DNA of 64,000 nucleotides, from contig JBDRAL010000018.1 in NCBI GenBank assembly GCA_039793685.1, positions 32,019-96,018 on the forward strand, given 5' to 3'. The notes beneath the pieces are model-generated. The model had not been told where the DNA came from. It made no database searches and saw only the letters and a list, made by a program, of their open reading frames with translations. This stretch comes from JAAFHI01 sp039793685. GTDB taxonomy: Bacteria > Acidobacteriota > Blastocatellia > Chloracidobacteriales > Chloracidobacteriaceae. Numbering within the stretch: position 1 is the first letter of the stretch; the number at the start of each line of letters is the position of its first letter. The translations under genes were made by a program, and so were the position numbers. Positions 42,029 to 50,929 of this stretch are shown here, in pieces.

Positions 42029-42619
42029 AGTGCGCCGCGCACCGCGCGGGTGACGCGCGAGACGAAGGAAACGGCGGTGACGGTCGAACTCGACCTCGAC
42101 GGATCGGGGAAGAACGAGATTTCGACCGGACTGCCGTTCTTCGACCACATGCTCGCGCAACTCGCGAAGCACGGATTGTTCGACCTGAAACTGACCTGCC
42201 GGGGCGATTTGGAAATCGACGGCCATCACACCATCGAGGACGTCGGCATCACGCTCGGTCAGGCGTTCGCCCAGGCCGTCGGCGACAAGCGCGGCATGAC
42301 GCGGTATGGCCACGCTTACGTTCCGATGGATGAAGTGCTGGCGCGGGCGGTCGTGGATTTCTCCGGTAGGCCGTATCTGGTCTATCAGGTTGAAAACACG
42401 CGGGAAAAAATCGGAACGTTCGAAGTCGAGATGGCCGAGCATTTCTGGTATTCGTTCGCGCAGAACGCCCAGACGACGCTCCATATCGCCGTGTTGTATG
42501 GTCGCAATCAGCATCACATTCTGGAAGGCGTGTTCAAGGCCGCCGCGCGGGCGCTCATGACCGCGACGCGGCATGACGCGCGGGTGACCGACATCCCCTC
42601 GACGAAGGGAACGCTTTGA
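42014..42619 (+). CDS. hisB: Imidazoleglycerol-phosphate dehydratase
   Basis: HisB catalyses the sixth step of histidine synthesis. The 201-residue manganese enzyme has ARVTRETKETAVTVELDLDG, TGLPFFDHMLAQLAKHGLFD, the ligand motif DGHHTIEDVGITLGQAF, AHVPMDE-like AYVPMDEVLARAVVDFSGRP, EHFWYSFAQNA and HHILEGVFKAAARAL. It is the stand-alone bacterial form without a histidinol-phosphatase domain. The only usable in-frame ATG (42014) lies inside the R11 heptamer array, so MRDEG is repeat-encoded and the GAGGG units probably act as the ribosome-binding site. No other his gene is nearby. Confidence 0.95.
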   Translation: MRDEGSAPRTARVTRETKETAVTVELDLDGSGKNEISTGLPFFDHMLAQLAKHGLFDLKLTCRGDLEIDGHHTIEDVGITLGQAFAQAVGDKRGMTRYGHAYVPMDEVLARAVVDFSGRPYLVYQVENTREKIGTFEVEMAEHFWYSFAQNAQTTLHIAVLYGRNQHHILEGVFKAAARALMTATRHDARVTDIPSTKGTL

Positions 42620-42646
42620 CATCCTTCCACTGACCGGTTTTGGCGC

Positions 42647-43963
42647 ATGAACCGACGAACTTTTCCAGCCCGTCCCTTTGCCGCTCGATGCGTTTCCCCT
42701 GCGCTGGCCGGTTTGGCGCTGGTCCTGATGTTTTGCTTCAACGCGGTCGTGACTGTTCCGGCGCAGGAGGCCCCGAAAGAACTCTCTCCGAAGGAGCGGC
42801 TGGAGGTTTTCGAGGACGTCTGGAAAACAGTGAAGGACACCTACATCGATCCGAAAATGCGCGGCCTCGACTGGAAGGCGATTCGCGAGAAACATCGTCC
42901 GAAGATCGAGGCGGCGGAGACGGACGCGAAGTTCTGGCGCGCGTTGGACGACATGGTCGGAGAGTTGCAGGACGCCCATACAAACGTTCTTTCACCGCAG
43001 GTCGTGGCGCGGCGCCGGGCCAACAAGGCCGCAACGGCGGGCATCGTGCTTGAAGCGCTTGAAGGAAAAATCGTGGTGGTCCGGGTAGCCGAAGGATCGG
43101 AAGCAGCGAAGGCGGGCCTCACGCCCGGAACGGAAATCAGGACGATTGGCGGCAAACCGGTCAATGAACTGGTGAAAGAGGTCCGCGAGCGAATCGGGCG
43201 GTCGTCGTCACCGCAGGCGACACGGGTTTCGATTGTCCGTTCACTGTACGGCGGGCCGCTCGATTCGATTCTGAATCTCGGCGTGGTTCGCGGTGATGGA
43301 ACGGTTGTAGACGTGGCGCTCAAGCGGTACGCCGTTCCGGATCAGGTGACGGCTTCGGCGCGCCTGCTTCCGTCGGGACTGGCCTATGTTCAGTTGAGCG
43401 GACTGGATGACGACAACGGGAAGTCCGATCCGAGCAACCTTCTTCGCGACGCCGTCAAGCCCTACCGAAAATCACCCGGCCTGATTCTTGATTTGCGCGA
43501 CAATTCCGGCGGCTTGTTGCGTGAAAGCCTTGAGGTCGCGGGATTTTTTCTGGGGGAAGGCGAGCCGGTCGGCTGGATGATTACCCGTGAGAATCCGTCA
43601 GTTCCCCTGTTTTCACTCACGTCCCGCGGCTATTCGGGGCGCGTCGTGATTCTGGTCAATGGCGGTACCGCCAGCGCTGCCGAACTGCTCGCCTCGTTTC
43701 TGCATGAAGGCATCAAGGCGACCGTGGTCGGGGAAGCGTCCTGCGGATGTGTTCTCGGGTTCAGTCGTTATCGCAAGCTGAAGGGCGGCGGAGAATTGAC
43801 GGTCAGCGGATCGGCGTTTGTCAGTCGAAACCGGGTGTTGCTCGAAGGAATGGGCGTCAAGCCTGACCGGCTTGTCGTACCGACCATCGCGGATTTGAAA
43901 AGCGGCCGAGACGCCGCGCTCGAAGAGGCCGAACGCATCCTGCTCGCTCCCCCCGCGAAGTGA
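42647..43963 (+). CDS. S41 family peptidase with PDZ domain, second copy
   Basis: This secreted 438-residue serine protease is related to the one at 4508. It has a signal peptide (to VPAQEA, about 42), helical domain with VGELQDAHTNVL (DxHT His about 108), PDZ (about 135-210, GSEAAKAGLTPGTEIRTIGG), then ILDLRDNSGGLLRESL and the nucleophile GGTASAAELLASFLHEG (Ser about 343). The region after GEASCGCVLGF contains an unusual paired-cysteine CGC and no GKG Lys, again the S41B pattern. The C-terminus is helical (AALEEAERILL). It stands 27 bp after hisB with no functional link apparent. Confidence 0.85.
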   Translation: MNRRTFPARPFAARCVSPALAGLALVLMFCFNAVVTVPAQEAPKELSPKERLEVFEDVWKTVKDTYIDPKMRGLDWKAIREKHRPKIEAAETDAKFWRALDDMVGELQDAHTNVLSPQVVARRRANKAATAGIVLEALEGKIVVVRVAEGSEAAKAGLTPGTEIRTIGGKPVNELVKEVRERIGRSSSPQATRVSIVRSLYGGPLDSILNLGVVRGDGTVVDVALKRYAVPDQVTASARLLPSGLAYVQLSGLDDDNGKSDPSNLLRDAVKPYRKSPGLILDLRDNSGGLLRESLEVAGFFLGEGEPVGWMITRENPSVPLFSLTSRGYSGRVVILVNGGTASAAELLASFLHEGIKATVVGEASCGCVLGFSRYRKLKGGGELTVSGSAFVSRNRVLLEGMGVKPDRLVVPTIADLKSGRDAALEEAERILLAPPAK

Positions 43964-44050
43964 AGCGTTTCGGTGTTTGACGTTTCCGAAGACCGTGTCG
44001 GAAACACATGCACGTTTCCATTTTCATTGCCGACAAAGGACAAGCCGGCC

Positions 44051-45895
44051 ATGTCATTTCGAAAGTTTATCCCGTCGCTGCTGCTCGGCGGTTTGTTGTT
44101 CTGCGCCGCCGCGCAGGCGCAGACCGTCACGAAAGTCGAACCGCCCAACTGGTGGACGGTGACGAAACCGACCGAACTCACCCTTCTTTTCACCGGCGAG
44201 AATCTTTCCGGCGCGACCGTGAAAACGAGCGCGCCGGGCATCACCGTCCGCGCGGCGCGACCGTCGGCGAACGGGTCGTACATTTTCTGCGACATCACCG
44301 TCGCGCCCGGCGCGAAGGTCGGCAAGGCGGCGTTTGAAATCACCGCCGGCGGGAAGACGATCACGTCCGACTGGCCGCTGCTCAAGCCATTGCCGACGAA
44401 GGGCAACTATCAGGGCATCACGCGCGAGGACGTCATCTATTTTCTGATGATCGACCGCTTCGCCGATGGCGACCCGTCGAACAACGAGCCGCGACCGGGC
44501 AAGAAGACCTTCGACCGGAGCGCGGAAAAGCAGTACCACGGTGGCGACCTGCGCGGCGTGATTAAAAATCTCGACTACATCAAGTCGCTCGGCGCGACGG
44601 CGGTGTGGCTGACGCCGGTTTACGACAACAACAACGAGTCGGGCATTGATTACCACGGCTATGGAATGATGGATTTCTACGGCGTGGAAGAACATTTCGG
44701 CACGATGGCCGACTATCAGGAACTCTGCCGGGAACTCCACAAGCGCGGAATGAAGCTCATTCAGGACGTCGTGCCGAATCACACGGGGCCGTTCAATTCA
44801 TGGGTGAAGAATCCGCCGACGCCGACCTGGTTCAACGGAACGGTTGAAAGCCACGTCAACTGCAACTTCGACATTCCGACGATGGTGAATCCGAAGGCGA
44901 CGGCCGAGGCGCGGGCGCTCGTGACTGACGGCTGGTTCGCGGGATTCCTGCCCGACCTCAACGGACGCGACCCGGAGTATCAGCGGTTCGCCATCCAGAA
45001 CTCGCTCTGGTGGACCTACATGTCGGGCCAGGACGGCCTGCGGCTCGATACCTACCCCTACGTTGACCGTTCGTTCTGGGCTGTCTGGCAGAAGGAGATC
45101 AACGTGCATTTCCCGAATCTGTTCGACGTGGGCGAAGTCTGGAACGGCGATCAGAAAGTCGTGTCGTTCTACGCGGGCGGCCAGAAGCGCTGGGACGGCA
45201 TCGACACCGGACTCAAGGCGTTGTTTGATTTCCCGCTGCTCTACGGCATTCGCGATTTCACCTGCAATCCGGAAACCGACGCGACGCGCATCACGAAGAT
45301 TCTTGATGACGATCCGCTCTACGGCGACATGACGTCGCATGTGACCTTCATCGGCAACCATGACATTTCGCGAATCCTGCGCGACGCCAACGGCGACGCC
45401 CGCCGGGTCAAACTTGCCTATGCCCTGCAACTGACCATGCGCGGAATCATTCAGCTTTACGCGGGGGATGAAATCGCGATGGACGGTGGCGGCGATCCCG
45501 ACAACCGGCGCGATTTCCCCGGCGGTTTCGGGCAGGAGAAAAGCGCCTTCACGGCGGCGGGACGCACGCCGGCGCAACAGTCGATGTGGCTTGAAGTTCA
45601 AAAACTGCTTGCCATTCGGCGCGCCAACTCGGCGCTGCGTTACGGCACGCACGTGAACCTGCTGGCGCAGGGCAAGTCCTACGCCTATCTGCGCAACGAC
45701 AAGAAGCAGAAGGTCGTGGTTGTGGTGAACGGCTCCGACAAACCGGCCACCGTCGCCGTTCCGAAAAGCGACGCGCTGACCGCCGGACGCAGCCTCGCGT
45801 CGTTGAATGAACCAGGCGCGCCGGTGAAGGTGGGCAGCGACGGATTTTCGGTGTCGCTGCCGCCCTTCGGCTATCGGATTTTCGTGGTGAAGTAA
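44051..45895 (+). CDS. Secreted GH13 alpha-amylase / cyclomaltodextrinase-like
   Basis: This 614-residue glycoside hydrolase cleaves alpha-1,4-glucans or cyclodextrins. A signal peptide (to AAAQAQ, about 22) precedes an N-terminal Ig-like cyclomaltodextrinase domain (about 24-110). The (beta/alpha)8 barrel has VIYFLMIDRFADGDPSNN, YHGGDLRGVIKNLDYI, DVVPNHTG, the nucleophile Asp in DGLRLDTYPYV (about 335), the acid Glu in DVGEVWNGD (about 361) and the third Asp in FIGNHDISR (about 436). A C-terminal beta domain closes the protein. AAAGGA 8 bp upstream sets the start at 44051. With the downstream glucoamylase it forms a starch-using pair. Confidence 0.92.
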   Translation: MSFRKFIPSLLLGGLLFCAAAQAQTVTKVEPPNWWTVTKPTELTLLFTGENLSGATVKTSAPGITVRAARPSANGSYIFCDITVAPGAKVGKAAFEITAGGKTITSDWPLLKPLPTKGNYQGITREDVIYFLMIDRFADGDPSNNEPRPGKKTFDRSAEKQYHGGDLRGVIKNLDYIKSLGATAVWLTPVYDNNNESGIDYHGYGMMDFYGVEEHFGTMADYQELCRELHKRGMKLIQDVVPNHTGPFNSWVKNPPTPTWFNGTVESHVNCNFDIPTMVNPKATAEARALVTDGWFAGFLPDLNGRDPEYQRFAIQNSLWWTYMSGQDGLRLDTYPYVDRSFWAVWQKEINVHFPNLFDVGEVWNGDQKVVSFYAGGQKRWDGIDTGLKALFDFPLLYGIRDFTCNPETDATRITKILDDDPLYGDMTSHVTFIGNHDISRILRDANGDARRVKLAYALQLTMRGIIQLYAGDEIAMDGGGDPDNRRDFPGGFGQEKSAFTAAGRTPAQQSMWLEVQKLLAIRRANSALRYGTHVNLLAQGKSYAYLRNDKKQKVVVVVNGSDKPATVAVPKSDALTAGRSLASLNEPGAPVKVGSDGFSVSLPPFGYRIFVVK

Positions 45896-45915
45896 GGGGG
45901 GAACGCGCGTTGAGG

Positions 45916-46473
45916 TCAGCTTTGCGGCGGCAACTCCGCTTCGAGGCGTTCAACGCGCTGTTCCAGTTGCTCGATGCGGGTGAGGGTTTCCTGTTCGATT
46001 TCCCGAACCCGCCGCCGCGTGAGTTTGACATCACGGTGCGTTTCGATAATCGCGCTGAAAGACCGCCCGATTTCCGCTTCGAGATGGTCGCGGGTATCGC
46101 GGATTTCCTTTTTCAATTCGACGCGAACCGCTTCGACCCGGTTTTCGAGCTTGTCGAACCTGATTTCAAGCGTTGCGATCCGTGCTTCGAGGACGTCGCG
46201 GGTGGAAATGAGTTCCGCGTGCAACTCATCGAAGCGGTTGTTGAGTTGATCAAATCGACTTGAAAGTCCGTTGACTTGACCGGAAAGGTCGTCAAACCGG
46301 TGCGAGAGTCCATCAAACTGTCCAGTCAGTCCGTTAAACTGTCCGGTCAGTTGATCGAATCGTTCATCCACGGTTTTGAACTTGCCGTCGATGATTTCAA
46401 ACTGGCGGTTGACGACCCCGAAGCGGTCGTCCAGCAACGTTTCAATTCTGGTCAGCAATTCCTCGTTCGTCAT
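45916..46473 (-). CDS. Coiled-coil protein with 7-residue repeats
   Basis: This 185-residue protein is almost all coiled coil. Residues 30-85 repeat a seven-residue unit (FDQLTGQ, FNGLTGQ, FDGLSHR, FDDLSGQ, VNGLSSR, FDQLNNR, FDEL), and the rest is helical up to ETLTRIEQLEQRVERLEAEL. No signal peptide or catalytic motif is seen. AGGAGCC about 9 bp upstream supports the ATG at 46473. It lies antisense between the amylase and glucoamylase genes. Such proteins are found scattered in many phyla, often in families; the function is unknown. Confidence 0.7.
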   Translation of the reverse strand: MTNEELLTRIETLLDDRFGVVNRQFEIIDGKFKTVDERFDQLTGQFNGLTGQFDGLSHRFDDLSGQVNGLSSRFDQLNNRFDELHAELISTRDVLEARIATLEIRFDKLENRVEAVRVELKKEIRDTRDHLEAEIGRSFSAIIETHRDVKLTRRRVREIEQETLTRIEQLEQRVERLEAELPPQS

Positions 46474-46626
46474 CGGGTGAGGCTCCTGTCGGAAGCGGAT
46501 GTGCAACTGTAGCGAGTCCTTCGTCCGAAACCAATCCCGGCGCGATTCCTCGAAGGGAAACGCCCCGTCCTTCAACTTCTTTCGGCGGTTCGGCGAAATC
46601 CGCCGCCCGGTTGCGTGAATATCCAC

Positions 46627-48768
46627 ATGCGAATCCTGTGCCAAACACTTAGCATTCTGCTGTTTTTCTGCTCGGTTCCTTTCTTTTCAACGGTTTCCGC
46701 CGGTACTCAAACAAATGAAGCGGCGGGACGCCCCGGCGCGTCGGCGACGTGGACAACCGGTCGGAAAACCGGCCTCGGGACCAGCTTCGGCCTCGTGTCG
46801 AAGGTCTGGTACACGCTCGGCGACACCGGAATGACCGAGGTGTACTACCCGACGCTCGACACGCCGAATCTTCGTTCGCTCGATTTCATCATTGCCGGGG
46901 AAGACGGATTTCTCGCGCTCGATTCGCGCGACGCCGTGACGCGGACCGTTGAGTGGACCGACAAAAACTCGCTTTCCTACGGCCAGACCGTGAGCGACGG
47001 TAAGCGGTGGAAGATTGAAAAGAATTACACGACCGACCCGAAGCGTGACGCGATTCTGGTGGACGTGAAGTTCACGGCGCTCGATGGAGGGAAATACACG
47101 GTTTACGCGCTGATCGATCCGTCGGTCGCGAACAGCGGCATGGGCGACACCGGGTACAACGTTGAAAAGACGCTCGTCACGACCGACGTGGATTCGCACT
47201 ATAACCGGCGCATCGCGCTCGCGACGGCGGCGAAACCGGCCTTCGCGCGCGTGTCGAGCGGGTTTGCGGGCGCGAGCGACGGCTGGACAGACCTCGTGCT
47301 CGACGGGAAGCTCGATCTTGAAAACCAGCGCGCGGCCAACGGCAACGTGGTTCAAATCGGCCAGCTTGCCGGAAATACCGCGACCATTGCGCTCGGTTTC
47401 GGTGAAACGGCGGACACCGCCGTCGGCGCGGCCAACGGCTCGCTGGGCGACGGTTTCGCGACGGTCAAAACGCGCTACATCGCCGAGTGGAAGGGCTTCG
47501 TGGACGGCCTGCCGAAAGTGAACGACGCCTATCGCGATCAGTTCGTCGTCGCGGCGATGGGACTCGCGGCCCACGAGGACAAGACCTATCGCGGCGCGGG
47601 CATCGCCAGCATCAGCAATCCGTGGGGCGAGGTCGCCGGCGCCGATTTCAACCAGTCGGGCGGCTATCACCTCGTCTGGTCGCGCGATCTCTATCACGTC
47701 GCTTCGGCGTGGCTCGCCATCGGCGATACGGCGGCGGCGGCGCGGTCGCTCGACTACCTGTTCAACATTCAACAGAAATCCGACGGCAGCTTTCCTCAGA
47801 ACAGTTGGCTCGACGGACGCCCCTACTGGTCGAGCCTGCAACTCGACGAATGCGCCTACCCGATCATTCTCGCGTGGCAGTTGAACCGTCACGATGAAAA
47901 GACCTATCTGCTGCACGTCCGCCCGGCGGCGGAGTTCATCCTGCGGGTCGGACCGTTTTCGCCGCAGGAACGCTGGGAAGAAGAAGAAGGCTACTCGCCC
48001 TCAACCATCGCGGCTGAAATCGCCGGGCTGGTCTGCGCCGCCGACATCGCGAAGAAGCTCGGCAAAAACGACGACGCCCTGCGCTATCTGCGGACCGCCG
48101 ACCTCTGGGCCGAAGGCGTTCAGAACTGGTGCTACACGACGACCGGGCCGTGGGACGCGGGCGACGACGAGCGCGGGTACTATTTCCGCGTCAACGACAA
48201 CCTCGATCCGAACGACGGCGCGCCGCGCGAAATAAACAACAATGGCGGCACGACCGACGAACGCGCCGTCATCGACGCGGGCTTTCTCGATCTCGTCCGG
48301 TTGGGCATCGTCGCGCCGGGCGATAAAAAGATCGAGCGTTCGCTCAAGGTCGTGGACAAGGCGATCCGCGTGAATACGCCGATGGGGCCGGCCTTTTATC
48401 GTTACAACATGGACGGCTACGGCGAACGTCCCGACGGGACGGGCTGGCAGGACAAGGGCCGCGGCCACGGGCGCTTGTGGGTGTTGCTCACGGGCGAGCG
48501 CGGCGAGTACGCCGTGGCGCGCGGCGAAAACGCCGACCTCTACGCCAAAACGATGATGAAGTTTGCCGGTCCCGGAAAGATGCTTCCCGAACAGGTCTGG
48601 GACGGCACCTGGCCCGCCGACGCGAAGTACAAAATCGGCGAAGGCACGGGCAGCGCGACGCCGCTCGCCTGGAGCATGGCCGGTTTCATGCGCCTTGTGA
48701 TGGCCATCGAGAAAAAGCAGATCGTCGAGCAGCCGTCGGTCGTGCGGGAACACTTTCAGAAGAAGTAG
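46627..48768 (+). CDS. Secreted glucoamylase (GH15)
   Basis: This exo-acting enzyme releases glucose from starch and maltodextrins. The 713-residue protein has a signal peptide (LCQTLSILLFFCSVPFFSTV), an N-terminal beta-sandwich of the bacterial glucoamylase type (about 40-280, FGLVSKVWYTLGDTGMTEVY), then the GH15 (alpha/alpha)6 barrel with YHLVWSRDLYHVASAWLAIG, FPQNSWLDGRPYWSSLQLDE, the acid region QERWEEEEGYSPSTIAAEIA (about 446) and the base region MLPEQVWDGTW (about 655). A GTG at 46615 is an alternative start. It completes the pathway begun by the GH13 enzyme. Its TAG is followed directly by GTGTCGGG. Confidence 0.93.
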   Translation: MRILCQTLSILLFFCSVPFFSTVSAGTQTNEAAGRPGASATWTTGRKTGLGTSFGLVSKVWYTLGDTGMTEVYYPTLDTPNLRSLDFIIAGEDGFLALDSRDAVTRTVEWTDKNSLSYGQTVSDGKRWKIEKNYTTDPKRDAILVDVKFTALDGGKYTVYALIDPSVANSGMGDTGYNVEKTLVTTDVDSHYNRRIALATAAKPAFARVSSGFAGASDGWTDLVLDGKLDLENQRAANGNVVQIGQLAGNTATIALGFGETADTAVGAANGSLGDGFATVKTRYIAEWKGFVDGLPKVNDAYRDQFVVAAMGLAAHEDKTYRGAGIASISNPWGEVAGADFNQSGGYHLVWSRDLYHVASAWLAIGDTAAAARSLDYLFNIQQKSDGSFPQNSWLDGRPYWSSLQLDECAYPIILAWQLNRHDEKTYLLHVRPAAEFILRVGPFSPQERWEEEEGYSPSTIAAEIAGLVCAADIAKKLGKNDDALRYLRTADLWAEGVQNWCYTTTGPWDAGDDERGYYFRVNDNLDPNDGAPREINNNGGTTDERAVIDAGFLDLVRLGIVAPGDKKIERSLKVVDKAIRVNTPMGPAFYRYNMDGYGERPDGTGWQDKGRGHGRLWVLLTGERGEYAVARGENADLYAKTMMKFAGPGKMLPEQVWDGTWPADAKYKIGEGTGSATPLAWSMAGFMRLVMAIEKKQIVEQPSVVREHFQKK

Positions 48769-48918
48769 GTGTCGGGCCAAAACAGTTATGAGTTATGAAT
48801 GATGAGTTCAAAGCATTTTTTCTTCGCTGGCATTGGACAGGTTCGACCAATTCGCCAACAAGAACTCATAACTCATAACTCATCATTCATAACTATCTTC
48901 GGCCTGAAACCGGACGCC
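48769..48918. repeat. Heptamer repeat array R12 (AGTTATG class nested in GTGTCGG class)
   Basis: AGTTATG, AGTTATG, AATGATG, AGTTC (48784-48809) pairs with the inverse run at 48862-48894. Outside it GTGTCGGGCC (48769) faces GGCCTGAAACCGGACGCC (about 48900-48917). Two nested word classes, both 7 bp, thus form a long stem between convergent genes. Confidence 0.8.
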
Positions 48919-48921
48919 TTT

Positions 48922-49263
48922 TCACTCTCCCGCATGCCCTTTCCGGAATTCATCGCCCCACTTGCGTAGCAGTTCAATCGCGGGGATGACCGTCAGGCCG
49001 AGGTCGGTGATGCGGTATTCGACGTGGGGCGGCACTTCGGGAAAAACGGTGCGCGCGACGAGGCCGTCGCGTTCGAGTTCGCGCAACTGCTCGGCGAGTA
49101 CCTTGTGGGTGGTCCGCCCGAGGCTGCGCTTGAGTTCGCCATAGCGCATCGCGCCGTCCTTCAAACGCCATAAAATCGGCATCTTCCACTTGCCGCCGAT
49201 GACGAACAGGGCCAGTTCGACCGGGTTGTTGTATTTCCTGCCGTTGAATTCGAAAGCGGGCAT
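48922..49263 (-). CDS. HxlR-family transcriptional regulator
   Basis: This 113-residue winged-helix repressor or activator has the HxlR pattern: NPVELALFVIGGKWKMPILW, RLKDGAMRYGELKRSLG, THKVLAEQLRELERDGLVAR, VPPHVEYRITDLG and a C-terminal helix LLRKWGDEF. The N-terminal redox Cys of YodB/HypR-type sensors is not present, so the signal is unlikely to be thiol oxidation at that site. It is divergent from the DJ-1/oxidoreductase fusion gene with 121 bp between starts, a typical arrangement for control of a detoxification enzyme by its neighbour. Confidence 0.9.
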   Translation of the reverse strand: MPAFEFNGRKYNNPVELALFVIGGKWKMPILWRLKDGAMRYGELKRSLGRTTHKVLAEQLRELERDGLVARTVFPEVPPHVEYRITDLGLTVIPAIELLRKWGDEFRKGHAGE

Positions 49264-49275
49264 GGATGCGTCCAG

Positions 49276-49295
49276 TACTTACCGCGAGGGAAGTA
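49276..49295. promoter_or_regulatory. Candidate HxlR operator TACTT-N10-AAGTA
   Basis: The perfect inverted half-sites TACTT (49276-49280) and AAGTA (49291-49295) lie 13 bp upstream of the hxlR-like start, in the divergent region. Spacing and the TACT core resemble operators of YodB-type HxlR regulators. A second GTACT lies at about 49312. Confidence 0.4.
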
Positions 49296-49384
49296 TTTCC
49301 CCGGAAAGTGCGTACTCCACGGGCGTTGAAGTCGTGTCTTAGAGTGCCGCCGAAGCGAGTTCACTTTACCTTACGGCGGTATGT

Positions 49385-50749
49385 ATGACGAAACGAGTCC
49401 TGATGGTGGTTTCCAACCCGGCGGTGTCCACGACGACCGGCTGGCCGGTGGGGTTCTGGGCGTCCGAACTGATTCATCCCTACGATGCGTTCACGAAAAA
49501 AGGCTACGCGGTGACGATTGCGAGTCCCGACGGCGGAAAGGTCGTGCCCGATGCGCTTTCCGATCCGCGCGACGCGAGCGGCTATTCGAAGGACGACCGC
49601 CTGAGCGCGGCGTATCTTGAAAATCCCGACTTCACGAAATTGCTTGAAAACACGCCGTCGGTCGGTTCGCTCGACCCGGCGGATTTCGACGCCATCGTGG
49701 TCGCGGGCGGGCAGGGGCCGATGTTCACCTTCGAAAAGGCGACAGCCCTGCATGAAATTTTCGCGGCGTTTTACGAAGCCGGAAAAATCTCGGCGGCGCT
49801 TTGTCACGGCACCGCGCTCCTTTTGTATCTCGAAAACAACGGCGCGCCGTTTCTGAAAGGAAAGCGCATCACCGGCTTTACGAATCAGGAAGAAGATTTC
49901 GCCGATCAGGCGGTCGGCCAGCGCGTGATGCCGTTCCGCATCGAGGACCGCGCCCGCGAACTCGGCGCGACCTTCTTCGCGCGGACGCCTTTCGGCCCGT
50001 ACGCCATGCGCGACGGACGCCTCATCACCGGCCAGCAGCAGAACAGCGGTGGGGAAGTCGCGCAACTCGTCAGCGAATCGCTCGAAGGCGGTTTTGAACC
50101 GCGCCGCGTCGCGATGATCGGTCTCGGCAACGTCGGCTTCGGTCTGGCCGACAATCTCGTCCGCGTGGGGCATTCGGTGACGGTCGGCATTCGTGAGGCC
50201 CAGCCGTCGGATCGCGTTCGGGAAGCGCTCGTACGCAATCCCGCCATTGGCGTTGCGCCGCTCGCCGCGGCCGTCGCGGGAGCCGAGATCGTCTTTCTCG
50301 CGACGCCGTTTCAGGCGGTCGAGGAAGCCTTGAAGGGCGCGGGCGATCTGACTGGGAAGATTCTTGTGGATTGTACCAATCCGGTCGGTCCGGGACTGAC
50401 CCACGGCCTCGACAATCGTCAGTCGGGCGGTGAGTTCATTCAGGCGCTCGCGCCGACGGCGAAGGTCGTGAAGGCGTTCACGGTCTACGGCTATGAAAAC
50501 TTCATCGACAGCCGGTATCCGGGCTATGGCGAGTTGCTGCCCGCGATGCCGATTGCGGGGAATGATTCCGACGCGAAAGCCGCCGTCGCCGCGCTCTGCC
50601 GCAATCTCGGCTGGGAACCGGTGGATGTCGGAAACATCGCGGCGAGTCTCCATCTCGAACATCAGACGCTGCTCTGGATCAAAATGGCCCGTGTCGCCGG
50701 GCAGGGGCCGGATTTCGTCTGGGCGCGGCTGGAGCGGAGCGGTCAGTAG
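49385..50749 (+). CDS. DJ-1/PfpI domain fused to F420-dependent NADP oxidoreductase-like domain
   Basis: This 454-residue cytoplasmic fusion has an N-terminal DJ-1/PfpI domain (about 1-230) with AIVVAGGQGPMFTFEKATAL and the nucleophile elbow ISAALCHGTALLLY (Cys about 139); relatives act as chaperones, glyoxalases or deglycases. The C-terminal half (about 238-450) is a Rossmann domain of the F420H2:NADP oxidoreductase type with RVAMIGLGNVGFGLADNLVR, VDCTNPVGPG and AKVVKAFTVYGYENF. The fusion suggests removal and reduction of a reactive carbonyl in one protein. It is divergently controlled by the HxlR gene. The last codons and TAG start the R13 array. Confidence 0.88.
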   Translation: MTKRVLMVVSNPAVSTTTGWPVGFWASELIHPYDAFTKKGYAVTIASPDGGKVVPDALSDPRDASGYSKDDRLSAAYLENPDFTKLLENTPSVGSLDPADFDAIVVAGGQGPMFTFEKATALHEIFAAFYEAGKISAALCHGTALLLYLENNGAPFLKGKRITGFTNQEEDFADQAVGQRVMPFRIEDRARELGATFFARTPFGPYAMRDGRLITGQQQNSGGEVAQLVSESLEGGFEPRRVAMIGLGNVGFGLADNLVRVGHSVTVGIREAQPSDRVREALVRNPAIGVAPLAAAVAGAEIVFLATPFQAVEEALKGAGDLTGKILVDCTNPVGPGLTHGLDNRQSGGEFIQALAPTAKVVKAFTVYGYENFIDSRYPGYGELLPAMPIAGNDSDAKAAVAALCRNLGWEPVDVGNIAASLHLEHQTLLWIKMARVAGQGPDFVWARLERSGQ

Positions 50750-50818
50750 TGGCCAGTGGTCAGCCGTCAGCCGCCAGTTGTTTCTTCACTGACCACTGGC
50801 GACTGACCACTGGCCACT
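50743..50818. repeat. Heptamer repeat array R13 (GGTCAGT/AGTGGCC class), inverted pair
   Basis: GGTCAGTAGTGGCCAGTGGT then CAGCCGTCAGCCGCCAG forms the left arm; CTGACCACTGGCGACTGACC then ACTGGCCACTT forms the right arm. The array begins within the final codon and TAG of the fusion gene. Confidence 0.82.
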
Positions 50819-50929
50819 TCCAAAACGGTTACGCGAAAAAGTTTCGACAAGCCGGGGCAAACCCGTTTAGTCTCGCTCGCCCCTCGCAGTGCGTTTCACA
50901 TCGTGAAGTTCATTGCGAAATGACCGGCG

